NCBI GenBank assembly: GCA_020634555.1 | Contig: JACKBK010000008.1 | Coordinates: 1-64,000 of the forward strand | Direction: 5' to 3' | DNA from: Caldilineae bacterium | GTDB lineage: Bacteria > Chloroflexota > Anaerolineae > JAAEKA01 | Length of the DNA: 64,000 bases | Part shown: in pieces, positions 24,459-33,800 of the stretch | Layout: every line of letters begins with the position of its first letter | How positions within the stretch are numbered: the stretch's first letter is position 1 | Made by a program: the position numbers and the translations under genes | Notes under the pieces: generated by a model | Database searches by the model: none | What the model saw: the letters and a program-made list of their open reading frames with translations, nothing else | What the model was told of the DNA's origin: nothing

Positions 24459-24498
24459 GACTCCCGGATGGCCGGCATCGCCAGGCCGTCCGGGAGTC
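24459..24498 (+). terminator. Attenuator-like hairpin after the binding-protein gene
   Basis: GACTCCCGGATGGCC (24459-24473) and GGCCGTCCGGGAGTC (24484-24498) form a strong 15-bp stem with one mismatch and a 10-base loop, between the binding-protein stop and the ATPase start. No T-run follows. Such hairpins commonly protect or amplify the binding-protein mRNA over the transporter genes. Confidence 0.65.
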
Positions 24499-24522
24499 CG
24501 GGCCACATCGGACAATGTTTCT

Positions 24523-26025
24523 ATGACAGCAGTACTGGAAGCCAGCCATCTGCACAAGTACTATCCCGGGGTCACGGCGCTGGACGACGTTGATTTCACC
24601 TTGCAGGCGGGCGATGTCCGGGCGCTCCTGGGCAAGAATGGGGCCGGCAAGTCGACGCTGGTCAAGATCCTCAGCGGGGCGGTGCTCCCCGACCAGGGTG
24701 AGATCCGTATCGACGGCCAAGAGGTGACCATCAAATCGCCGCACGACTCGTTCCTGCAGGGCATCAGCACCGTGTATCAGGAGATGAGCCTGGTGCCCGG
24801 CCTGACCGTTGCCGAAAACATCCTGCTGGGGCGCTGGCCGACGAGCAAGCGGCTGGGGGTGTCCTTCATTGATCGCAAGGAGATCCTGCGCATCGCGCGG
24901 GAGGCGCTGGGCCAGCTTGAGGTGGACATCGATCTGAACCAACTGGCGTCGCGGCTGAACGTGGCCCAGCAGCAGTTGGTGGAGATCGCCAAGGCCATCT
25001 CCTTCGACCCGCGTGTCATGATTTTGGATGAACCTTCCAGCGCGCTGCCGTCGGAAGAGGTGGACACGCTGCACAGGGTCGTGCGCCGTCTGGCGGAGCA
25101 GGGGCGGGCCATCGTCTACGTGACCCACCGGCTGCAGGAGATTCCCAAGGTCGCCGACAGCGTGACGGTGTTGCGCGACGGCAAGGTCATTGGCACGATT
25201 CCCGTGGCCGAGGCGACGCCCGAACGCATCACGCAGATGATGATCGGCAGCGATTGGCAGCGCACCCAGTGGCAGCGCGACGCGGAGCTTGGCCCGGTCA
25301 AACTGGAGGTGCGCAACCTGAACCGCGCCGGACTGTTGCACGATATCTCGCTGGAGCTGCGGGGCGGCGAAGTGTTGGGGCTGGCCGGGCTGCTGGGCTC
25401 CGGCCGCACCGAGCTGTTGCGCTCGATCTTCGGGGTGGATCCCATCGACAGCGGCGAGATCATCGTCGGCGGCGTTGCACTGAACAACCCCAGCCCGAGC
25501 GCGATGAAGGCCCGCGGCCTGGGGTTGACGCCTGAGGACCGGAAACAGCAGGGCCTCGTGCTGGTGTTTCCGGTGGAAGACAACCTGACGCTGGCCAGCC
25601 TGCGCCGCGTCAGCGCCCGCGGCGTCCTCAATCCGGGCAAGGAACGCGAGCTGGCCGAGGCGATGGTGGAGGATCTGCAGATCAAGACAGCCAGTCTGGC
25701 GGTAAAGACCCGGACGCTCAGCGGCGGCAACCAGCAGAAGGTGGTCATCGGCAACTGGCTGAATACCCTGCCTGAGGTGCTGATGATGGACGAGCCGACG
25801 CGCGGCATCGACATCCAGGCCAAGGAGCAGATCTTTGCCCTGGTGCGCGATCTGGCGCGGCAGGGATTGGCAGTGCTCTTCGTGTCCTCTGAGATCGAAG
25901 AGGTGCTGGACGTGTCGGACCGGATCCTGGTGATCAACCAGGGCCGGATCACCCACAGTCGCCAACACGACGAGGTGAACCTCGAACAGTTGATGGCGCT
26001 GGTGATGGAGGAAATCAACCTATGA
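24523..26025 (+). CDS. Sugar ABC transporter ATP-binding protein (RbsA/XylG type)
   Basis: This 500-residue protein has two tandem ABC domains, as in RbsA, MglA and XylG. The first has Walker A GKNGAGKST (residues 37-45), a Q-loop region VYQEMSLVPGLTVAENILLG, and Walker B VMILDEPSSAL. The second has the degenerate GLLGSGRTELLRS, the signature LSGGNQQK and MMDEPTRGIDIQAK. The frame extends upstream to 24457, but that part is hairpin DNA and the ATG at 24523 gives the family N-terminus. It ends in an ATGA overlap with the permease. It energises import of the sugar bound by the upstream lipoprotein. Confidence 0.93.
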   Translation: MTAVLEASHLHKYYPGVTALDDVDFTLQAGDVRALLGKNGAGKSTLVKILSGAVLPDQGEIRIDGQEVTIKSPHDSFLQGISTVYQEMSLVPGLTVAENILLGRWPTSKRLGVSFIDRKEILRIAREALGQLEVDIDLNQLASRLNVAQQQLVEIAKAISFDPRVMILDEPSSALPSEEVDTLHRVVRRLAEQGRAIVYVTHRLQEIPKVADSVTVLRDGKVIGTIPVAEATPERITQMMIGSDWQRTQWQRDAELGPVKLEVRNLNRAGLLHDISLELRGGEVLGLAGLLGSGRTELLRSIFGVDPIDSGEIIVGGVALNNPSPSAMKARGLGLTPEDRKQQGLVLVFPVEDNLTLASLRRVSARGVLNPGKERELAEAMVEDLQIKTASLAVKTRTLSGGNQQKVVIGNWLNTLPEVLMMDEPTRGIDIQAKEQIFALVRDLARQGLAVLFVSSEIEEVLDVSDRILVINQGRITHSRQHDEVNLEQLMALVMEEINL

Positions 26026-26996
26026 CAGGCGCAGTTCAAACCAAATCCACAACGATCAGGAGCCGGACCAGCGATCTGCTCTCGCGCTCCGGGCTGCTGA
26101 TTGCCCTGGTGCTCCTGTTTGTGGCGCTGGCGCTGTTCGCCCCCAACTTTTTAACGTCGCGCAATCTACTCAACGTGCTGCGGGCGGTGGCGTTCAACGG
26201 AATCATCGCCTGCGGCATGACCTTCATGATCATCGCCGGCGACATCGACGTCAGTGTGGGGTCGGCGGTGGCCTGGGCGTCCTCGCTGCTGGGCGTGCTG
26301 GCGATTCAGCATCACTGGCCGCTGGTGCTGGCGGTAGCCTTCGTGCTGCTGCAAGGCGCGCTGATCCACGCCGGGGCCGGCTACATCCGCGTGCGCTGGT
26401 CCGTGCCGGCTTTCGTGGTTACGCTGGCGCTGTTCATGGCGCTGCGCGGCGCGGCCCGCCTGATCACCAACGCGTTTCCCATCACCCCGTTCCCCGACTC
26501 GTTCAACTTCTGGGGCGGCGGCTACATCCTGGAGGTGATCCCGGTCCCGGTGGTCATCATGGCCGTGGTCTTCCTTCTGTTCCACTTCATCAGCGTGCGC
26601 ACGGTCTATGGCCGTTCGGTGTATGCGGTGGGCGGCAACGAGGAATCAGCCCGTTTGTCCGGCATCAGCGTGTGGCGGACCCGTATCGTCACTTTTGCGC
26701 TGCTGGGCTTTCTGTCGGCGTTCAGCGGCATCATCCTGTCGTCCAGAATCATGTCCGGCTCGTCCAACATCGCGGTCGGCCTGGAGTTCGACGTTATCGC
26801 GGCGGTGATCATCGGCGGTACCAGCCTGATGGGCGGCGAGGGTACGATCTTCGGGACGTTTCTGGGCGTGCTGTTCATCGGCCTGCTCAGCAACGGCATG
26901 GTGTTGATGGGCATCAACCCCTTCGCCCAGGAAGTGATCCGCGGCCTGATCATCCTGGTGGCGGTGCTGATCAGCGTGACGAGAACCAGGAACTAG
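26022..26996 (+). CDS. Sugar ABC transporter permease (RbsC/XylH type)
   Basis: This 324-residue inner-membrane protein has about 9-10 hydrophobic segments. Landmarks of the RbsC family are FLTSRNLLNVLRAVAFNGI, CGMTFMIIAGDIDVSVGS and YAVGGNEESARLSGISVWR, which contacts the ATPase. It starts 4 bases inside the ATPase gene, so translation is coupled. Only one permease gene is present, so the channel would be a homodimer. It is the last gene of the cluster that starts at 12429; a converging secreted-protein gene follows at 27087. Confidence 0.93.
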   Translation: MTGAVQTKSTTIRSRTSDLLSRSGLLIALVLLFVALALFAPNFLTSRNLLNVLRAVAFNGIIACGMTFMIIAGDIDVSVGSAVAWASSLLGVLAIQHHWPLVLAVAFVLLQGALIHAGAGYIRVRWSVPAFVVTLALFMALRGAARLITNAFPITPFPDSFNFWGGGYILEVIPVPVVIMAVVFLLFHFISVRTVYGRSVYAVGGNEESARLSGISVWRTRIVTFALLGFLSAFSGIILSSRIMSGSSNIAVGLEFDVIAAVIIGGTSLMGGEGTIFGTFLGVLFIGLLSNGMVLMGINPFAQEVIRGLIILVAVLISVTRTRN

Positions 26997-27086
26997 GCTC
27001 AGCGCACAAAGACGGTGTATTCACATTTTGTTGGTGTGGGGTTCTGTTTCGATGTGCCGCGGGTGGCTGTGTGTTGGTGGGAAGAC

Positions 27087-28166
27087 CTAGCGAATCGACA
27101 CCAACGGCAGGAACGCGGCCGGCTGGCAGGCGATGCTTCCCTGGAACGTCACCGATGACGGCGCGCTCCAGTCGCCGGGGTAGCGGTGGTTCGGCCAGGC
27201 GCCGCCCGACCCCGGCGGCTGTTCGGAGCGGGCGCGCACGCGAAACTCCATCGTTTGCTGGCCGAGACAGGGATCGACCACGAATGTGGCTTGTCCCGCA
27301 GGCCGATCTGTTTGCCAGTCGATCCAGGTTTGTTGGCCGGCCTTGCGCACCTGCACGTCGAACTGCAACTGGTACGTCCCACCAGGAATGGCGGCGATAT
27401 CGGGGCTTTGGCTGCCATCCCAATGCACCGTGACCGCGCTCCCCGGCACGCTGGCCGGCAGGTCCACAAACCAGGCGAGCGGTGCGCGCACCAGGCTGAT
27501 CGCATCGGCGAAGGCGTGCGCGCCGTGCCATTGGAAGGGACTGTTGACGCGCACGAAAAGCGTCAGGTGGTCGCTCTGCGCGGTGGCAGCCAGCCGCAGG
27601 TTGGCCCAGCGGCTCTCGGTAAAGTTGCGGCGGTCCTCTACCCAGGTGACGTTGGTGGAGGTTGGATCTGTGTCGCCGGTGGGATCGACGCCCAGTAGTT
27701 TGGCGATGTAATAGCCGGACGGGCAGTCGTTGGGGATGGCGCTGCCGCCGCACAGACTGACCAGCCAGCCGCTCAGACTGTACGCAGTCCCGGGTGTTAC
27801 CGCGACGCGCTGGTAGACCGCGGCGTCGAAGGGCTTGCCAGGCAGCGGCGGCGTTTCGATGTCCTCGGAGAGGAAGACCAGGCTATCCAGCCCTTCCAGC
27901 CGCTCGACAAAACCGTCGTCCCCGCACTCGCCGGTGAACTTGAGGCGCGTGCTGTTCAGTTCAGGCCGCCCGTACAGGAGCGTAGCTGTCCATCCGTTGG
28001 GAACCTGTCCGACGATTCCTGGCTGCGTTCCATACCCCTGCGCGCACTCGAAGCTGGCGTTGGCGACGGATGGCGGGGGGAGGTCCGGGGAGGCCAAGAT
28101 GCCGTTGACGGCAAGCAAAAAAGCGAGCGCCGCAAGTGGAGCAACGCGCACGAGTCGGGTGTTCAT
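27087..28166 (-). CDS. Secreted protein of unknown function with a C-terminal FLPLVSIR tail
   Basis: This 359-residue protein has a clear signal peptide (RVAPLAALAFLLAVNGILAS). The first part (residues 30-215) reads like a beta-rich, carbohydrate-binding-like jelly roll, with VANASFECAQGYGTQPG at its start and WANLRLAATAQSDHLTLFV later. The second part, about 220-330, resembles a fibronectin-type beta domain. It ends FLPLVSIR. Tails of the form (Y/F)LPLV-x-R are, as I recall, common in secreted Chloroflexota proteins and may be a sorting signal; this is not verified here. It is 25 bases downstream of the SpoIIE-type gene on the same strand, so it may be cotranscribed. Confidence 0.7.
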   Translation of the reverse strand: MNTRLVRVAPLAALAFLLAVNGILASPDLPPPSVANASFECAQGYGTQPGIVGQVPNGWTATLLYGRPELNSTRLKFTGECGDDGFVERLEGLDSLVFLSEDIETPPLPGKPFDAAVYQRVAVTPGTAYSLSGWLVSLCGGSAIPNDCPSGYYIAKLLGVDPTGDTDPTSTNVTWVEDRRNFTESRWANLRLAATAQSDHLTLFVRVNSPFQWHGAHAFADAISLVRAPLAWFVDLPASVPGSAVTVHWDGSQSPDIAAIPGGTYQLQFDVQVRKAGQQTWIDWQTDRPAGQATFVVDPCLGQQTMEFRVRARSEQPPGSGGAWPNHRYPGDWSAPSSVTFQGSIACQPAAFLPLVSIR

Positions 28167-28191
28167 GAATACCTCTTCAAACTGATGGAGC

Positions 28192-30252
28192 TCACAAGTG
28201 CTTTCTGGTCAGTACCAAAAGGGTAATATCGTCGAATTGAGGGGCATCGCCAACGAACTGGCCGATCTGGGAGAGCAGGTCCTCCTGGACCTTCTGCGCA
28301 GGGTTGCCCCAGCTATTCTCAACCAGTACCTGTAAACGTTGTTCCTCGAAGAAATCCCCATCGTCGTTCTGGGCATCGATAACGCCATCCGAGAATGCAA
28401 CCAGCATGTCGCCTGGACATAACATGATGGTTTCTGTGCCCCATTCAGCCTCTTCAAGCACACCTGCGATCATGCCGGTCGGGTTGAGGTGGCGCACAGG
28501 TTGATCGCCCTGGCTGCTGAGGTGAATCGGGGGATTATGGCCTGCGTTCGCGTAGATCAACCTTCCTGTAATTGGATCCAGCACGCCGTAGAAGACGCTG
28601 ACGAACAGGTCTGCCTGAGTGTCTGCAAGGAGACGCCTGTTGGTTTCCTGCAACACGATATCCGGCTGACCCTGGTTCTCGGATGAATAGATACGTAACA
28701 GGGTTCGAGAGACAGCCATGTAGAGTGCAGCTCCCATGCCCTTGTCTGCCACGTCGGCTACAATGAGCCCGATCCGGCTATCCGGCAACTCGAATACATC
28801 GTAGAAGTCACCGGCGGTTTCCCGGGCGGGCTGTAAGGTTGCTGCCAGTCCCCAGCCTGTTAGTGGTGGGAGTTCGGGCGGCAGGAAGCTGGCCTGAATT
28901 CGTCCGGCTACAGCGAGTTCCTGGGCTATTCTCTCCTGGATCAGATCTCTCCGATAGACCTCAGCACCATGCAAAGCGAGAGCGATTTGATCGGCCAATG
29001 ACTGGAGGGGAGCGTGTACATCGGCCGGCGGTTGGGCAAATACACGCTGCCCCTGCAGAAGGCAAATGCCGCCGATGGGCTCAGACGTTTCGCTGGAGAG
29101 GATCGGGATGATGGAAATCACATTGCTCCCCGTTTGTCCTGTCCAGGGTATTGGATGCCCTGCTGGCACGCGCACCGCCTTGGGGTTATCCCGAAGCCAT
29201 GACCACACGTTCTTGTTAAGGGGAGCCAGGTTTTCCGGCAACTGCAACAACGTTTGCCCTGAAAAGAGATGGATCTCTGCCTGGACATAGTCAAACATAC
29301 GAGGAACATAGGCGGCTAGAATATCGGGTAAAGTGGAGGCGTCTGATGGCGCAGCAAGCAAGGCTCGGCTCAGATGTTCCAGTTGTGTTACCTCTCGCGT
29401 GCGCTGGTCACTTACCATGACAGCCTGGCTCAGGCGGCGCGCCAGGAAGCTCACCAGAAACACACCCGCTATGAAAAACAGAAAAGCGCTCACGCCTATG
29501 TCAACATACAAGATTGCGCCAAAAATGCCGAAAAACGATGGAGACTGGGTAACCAGCAGGAAGCGGGCAGCCTCCAGACCCCGCCGCTTGTCCTCGTTCC
29601 TCACGCCGCCTTCCGGGTACCAAATCAAGCGAATCCAGATAAACACCAGGAATTGGAAGAATATCACGTTGAGAATCAGTATTACCGCTACGGCGACAAA
29701 GGCAGGCCAACTGCTCTGCAAAGCCAGGTCTGACAGTGGAAAACGGCCTCCCAAGCCTTCATAAACGAGCAACCCCATTAGCACTGCGATGGGATTGGCC
29801 CAAAGATTGAACAGCATATTGCGCAGCCAATTGCGGTACTCTGCCGGCGTCAGAAGGTTGCGTTTAATACCGAGATGGTAGGCCAGGCTCTGGAGAATTA
29901 CCAGCCACACGGCGGTCGGGCCGAAGATGAAAATGGCAGAGGTAGTGACGACATCTGCCAGGTTGCTGGTGTTGTAGTCAAAATCGCCGGCAATGTCACC
30001 CAAAATCTGGAAGAAGGAAAGCCGTCCTAACAGTATTGCAATGATAAGGAAAAAGAGAAAGGCAGGCCACTCGTCCCGTAACAGGCTCCAGTCAGACAGG
30101 CTGATGAGCCAGATCAGTCCAACGAAGACGAGTGGAAGAGATACGATTATCCCGGTAAGTTCGACGAGGAGTTGGTTTTGGGTGGTCTCGGGAAGACTAT
30201 CGTAGTTGGACTGCAGGTAGCGTGCTAAACTGTCCAATCGGTTGCGTATCAT
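28192..30252 (-). CDS. Membrane-bound SpoIIE/PP2C-type serine phosphatase with GAF-like domain
   Basis: This 686-residue protein has about seven membrane helices in residues 30-290. A GAF-like sensor (about 305-450, starting QLEHLSRALLAAPSDASTL) follows, then a PP2C-like SpoIIE phosphatase (about 465-686). The phosphatase part has IQASFLPPELPPLTG, ARETAGDFYDVFELPD, LIVADVADKGMGAALYMAV and FDDITLLVL, which hold the metal-binding aspartates. Such proteins usually dephosphorylate an anti-sigma-antagonist (STAS) protein in a partner-switching stress pathway; no STAS or kinase gene is nearby. The ATG at 30252 lies about 50 bases from a near-consensus promoter. Function by family is firm, its target unknown. 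Confidence 0.88.
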   Translation of the reverse strand: MIRNRLDSLARYLQSNYDSLPETTQNQLLVELTGIIVSLPLVFVGLIWLISLSDWSLLRDEWPAFLFFLIIAILLGRLSFFQILGDIAGDFDYNTSNLADVVTTSAIFIFGPTAVWLVILQSLAYHLGIKRNLLTPAEYRNWLRNMLFNLWANPIAVLMGLLVYEGLGGRFPLSDLALQSSWPAFVAVAVILILNVIFFQFLVFIWIRLIWYPEGGVRNEDKRRGLEAARFLLVTQSPSFFGIFGAILYVDIGVSAFLFFIAGVFLVSFLARRLSQAVMVSDQRTREVTQLEHLSRALLAAPSDASTLPDILAAYVPRMFDYVQAEIHLFSGQTLLQLPENLAPLNKNVWSWLRDNPKAVRVPAGHPIPWTGQTGSNVISIIPILSSETSEPIGGICLLQGQRVFAQPPADVHAPLQSLADQIALALHGAEVYRRDLIQERIAQELAVAGRIQASFLPPELPPLTGWGLAATLQPARETAGDFYDVFELPDSRIGLIVADVADKGMGAALYMAVSRTLLRIYSSENQGQPDIVLQETNRRLLADTQADLFVSVFYGVLDPITGRLIYANAGHNPPIHLSSQGDQPVRHLNPTGMIAGVLEEAEWGTETIMLCPGDMLVAFSDGVIDAQNDDGDFFEEQRLQVLVENSWGNPAQKVQEDLLSQIGQFVGDAPQFDDITLLVLTRKHL

Positions 30253-30310
30253 TGCGATTGAAACCTACATCATGGTCCGCCGGAGAGGATCGGGACGTTT
30301 CGATACATGG

Positions 30311-30338
30311 AGTATACTGGCTCTGAATTATCTGTCAA
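30311..30338 (-). promoter_or_regulatory. Sigma-70 promoter of the SpoIIE-type gene
   Basis: On the minus strand, TTGACA (30333-30338) and TATACT (30311-30316) are separated by 16 bases. Transcription would begin near 30304, about 50 bases before the start codon at 30252. Confidence 0.7.
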
Positions 30339-30626
30339 TACACCCCAATCTGAATGGCTAGCATGTTGTGGTAATAATTCTGTAATGATCGTGTAACATC
30401 GTTTCTGTAAAATATATAGGCGTCGAGTCTGCAAGGCAAGCAAAGGCAGTAGTATCAAGTAACAGCCGCAGTGGTTGGTGCGTCCGTCCTTGCACCGCTG
30501 GATTTCCCCATATTGTTCTCAAAAGCTTCTGCTGCGGCGTGAAGTCACTTACCTGAGCGAGTTGATGGATTTAAAGCAGGCTTCGAGATCGATCTCCCTT
30601 TAAACTTGGCTTGCCTCTTGCCCTGG

Positions 30627-30731
30627 GTAACTACTCAGCCTTCACCATTGCGTCACTCCCGCGAAGGCGGGAGTCTAGCGCCGATGAAGAGTGGATTCCC
30701 GCCTTCGCGGGAATGACAGATGAGCAGTTAC
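30627..30731. repeat. REPIN/MITE-like element, family B, copy 2
   Basis: Terminal repeats GTAACTACTC and GAGCAGTTAC bound 105 bases. Inside are CACTCCCGCGAAGGCGGGAG and ATTCCCGCCTTCGCGGGAAT in inverted arrangement. Copies 1 and 3 are at 10411-10513 and 58760-58864. It lies upstream of the large protease gene. Confidence 0.85.
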
Positions 30732-30849
30732 TGCCCTGGTCGCAGTTGCACTTCTGCCAGTGCAAGCTTGGTTCTTCTGTCCGTGTGCTTTAGAGTTGGC
30801 ACATAACACAATCGCATAGGCAGAGCAGTTCTTCAAGGAGGAGCATACG

Positions 30850-33800
30850 ATGTTCGGGCGGAAACTTTCCCCTAAGTTCTTGTGGTTGGTATTGGCCATT
30901 GGTGGCGTCTTTTTCCTCCTCAACATCAATAGCGCCAACGCAAATGATGCGACAAGCCTTCTCCAGCAACCGGTATCAACTGGGGCAGAAATCGAGGATG
31001 AACTGCTTGAGGTATTAGCCACCGAAGGCGCCTCGGATTTTTTGGTGATCATGGCGGAACAGCCTGATTTGAGCCAGGCCGACAAGATCCAGGATTGGAA
31101 TCAGCGCGGGTGGGACGTTTACAACACCTTGCTGGAGGTTGCCACTCGCACCCAGGCGCCGATAATCGCCTATGCGCAGGACCATGGCATCAAATACCGC
31201 TCGTTTTTTTCCAACAACTCGGTGTATCTAGAGGATGGGAATCTGGCCGCTCTTGAGGGGATCGCGCAGCTGCCGGGTGTTTTCCAGATTCGCCAACCAA
31301 AGACGGCCGAGATTCAACCGTCGGGCCAGCAATCCCTGATCACCGCAATCCCTGCCGAGCAAGTATCGAGTCAAGCCGGACCGGACACCTTTGGCTGGAA
31401 TCTGGACACACTCGATCCGAACACCGGTTTGTTTGGGATGCAGGCTTCCCAGGTCTGGCAACAATATGACGTCACCGGCGAGGGCATCGTGGTGGCTAAC
31501 ATCGATACGGGCGCCTTCTATCAACACGTCGCCCTCGACCGCCAGTATCGGGGCAACGTGACGGGCAACATCGGCGGCCCTTATAACCACGATTACAGTT
31601 GGTACCAGCCTAATTTCATACCCTGCGGCAACGGCACGTTTCCCTGTGACGCCGACTATTACGGCCATGGAACCGGCACCATCGGCCTCATGACCGGTGA
31701 GACGCCTGACTTGAACAAACAAACCGGTGTGGCTCCGGGCGCCAAATGGATCTCCTGCATGGGCTGTGACGATCCCCCCTACTGCACCGAAGAAGCCCTG
31801 CTCAGCTGTGCTGATTGGATGCTGGCTCCCTGCGCCATCGGTGACGATCCGGGCGATCCCTCGTGCAACCCTGAAAAACGACCTCAGATCGTCAACAACT
31901 CCTGGGGCGGTGATGGCTGCGATCCCTGGTTCCAGCCCTCTGTCCAGTCCTGGGTGGCTTCTGGCATCTTCCCAGCCTTTGCTGCCGGCAATGCAGGCGG
32001 CTGTGGCACCGTCGCCTCCCCTGGTGACTTGCCAGAAGCTTTCGGCACCGCCGCCCACTTCACCGATGGGGTGAACGCTTATTCTGGCGGGCCAAGCTGC
32101 TTCTTCCCTACTCCCACCTGTGATCCTGCCGCCCATGACATCGATCCTCACGTCAATGCGCCTACCGGCGGCGAAACCCCTGGTCCCGCACAGGCCACTT
32201 ATTCTGCTCTGGGCGGCACCTCGGGGGCGAGTCCGCACCTGGCAGGTACAGTGGCCTTGCTCTGGAGCGCAAGCCCAGGGCTGATCGGCCAGATTGACGC
32301 TACCTATACCATCCTGGAGCAGTCGGCGAACCGTGACCTGCCTGCGACGTCTTGCGGTATGCCAGCCTGTGCCGGACCTGACGGTTATCCCAACTATGAT
32401 TTGGGGTGGGGGTATCTCGATGCCCTGTCCGCAGTCGAGATGGCGGGCGTTGGGGCACTCGGTACACTGCAAGGAACTGTGGTAGAGGCGTCTGCTCCAG
32501 ATGCCCCCGCCGACCCTTTAGCCGACGTGACCATCACCGCCAAACGGCCGGATACCATCTATTCCCTCTCCGGCCAAACCGATCTCTCCGGCATCTACAC
32601 ACTTACCCTGCCTGCTGGAACCTACACCGTGACCGCCGATGGCCCGCAGCATGGGCCGGCGACCATCAGCAACATAGAAGTCCCCTCGCACACGCTGACC
32701 ACCCTTGACTTTCAACTTTTGCCCAAAGGTCTGCTCATCGGGTACGTCACTGACGCCGAGACTGGTGATCCCCTGGCGGCCTCGGTTGGCACTGCCGAGG
32801 CAGGCCCGGTTGAAACCGATCCACAAACCGGCTATTACGAAATCTACCTGGGAGAGGGAAGCCAGGATGTAGTGGTCCAGGCCAACAACTATGCAAGCCA
32901 GACCATCAACCTGAACATCGTCTCCGGTCAGCAGCTTCAGCAGGATTTCGCACTGATCCCCTCCCTGGCCTTGGCCCCGACCCCGATTGAGGCGACGGTT
33001 GAGTTGTTCGGGAACGTCGGCCTGACGACAGTCATTACCAACCGTACCTCGCTGGACTACAACTACCGGCTAACGCACGACGCCTCCCGGCCGGGCGATG
33101 AGGGGACGATCTTGTTGGTCCATGATGAGACGCTCGACGAGAATCCCGATGCCTTTGCCATCGCCTTTGACAACCTGGGGTACGACTATGCCCTGATCGG
33201 CGGGGCCGACTTTTATGACACCACCATCCCCGAACTGCTGGCCTATGCGGCTGTGGTCTATACGGGCGTTCCCGAAGCCGGCGCTGAACAGGACCATATC
33301 ATCGCCTACCTCGATGCAGGAGGCCGCTTCCTGCTGGCCGATGGCAGCTTTACCCTCTACTTCGGTGACAGCCGCCTTCATGAAGTTTATCTCCAGGCTT
33401 TGGACGATGGGCACGAGGAATGGGCTGGCCCACAGATCGGCCTGGATATCATGGCCGGCCTATCCCCCGATATAAGCTCAGCCGTTGTCGTTTACGATTC
33501 GTACGCTGGACCCGAGGGCGCTGGCATCTTTCAAGCGCCGGGTTCGAACTTCAGCGGTATCCGTGCCGAACGCGCTGGCTACCGGGCCATTTATTTCAGC
33601 TTTGACCTCAACCGGATCGGCGCCCGCGACCCCGGCGATTCCGTTGAGACAGACGTTGTCTACCGGGCCATGCTCTGGCTGTTGGGCTACCCTGTCAACG
33701 ATCCCTGGTATAGCACCGATACCCTATACGGCACCATACCGGCGGACAGCAGCGGAAGTTTTGCCAGCCAGTTTTCCGCCGCGCCCGCGGACGGCATCGA

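Larger units (their letters stand above)
30253..30849. other. 597-base intergenic region
   Basis: This divergent region is AT-richer than its neighbours between 30300 and 30420. It holds the minus-strand promoter at 30311-30338, the family B repeat at 30627-30731 and a small hairpin (TTGCACT/AGTGCAA, 30746-30765). AAGGAGGA before 30850 is the ribosome-binding site of the protease. I see no convincing gene here. Confidence 0.6.

Noticed and set aside
24163..25968. 601-residue minus-strand frame opposite the ABC ATPase
   Set aside because: No recognisable motif; the plus strand has two Walker A motifs.
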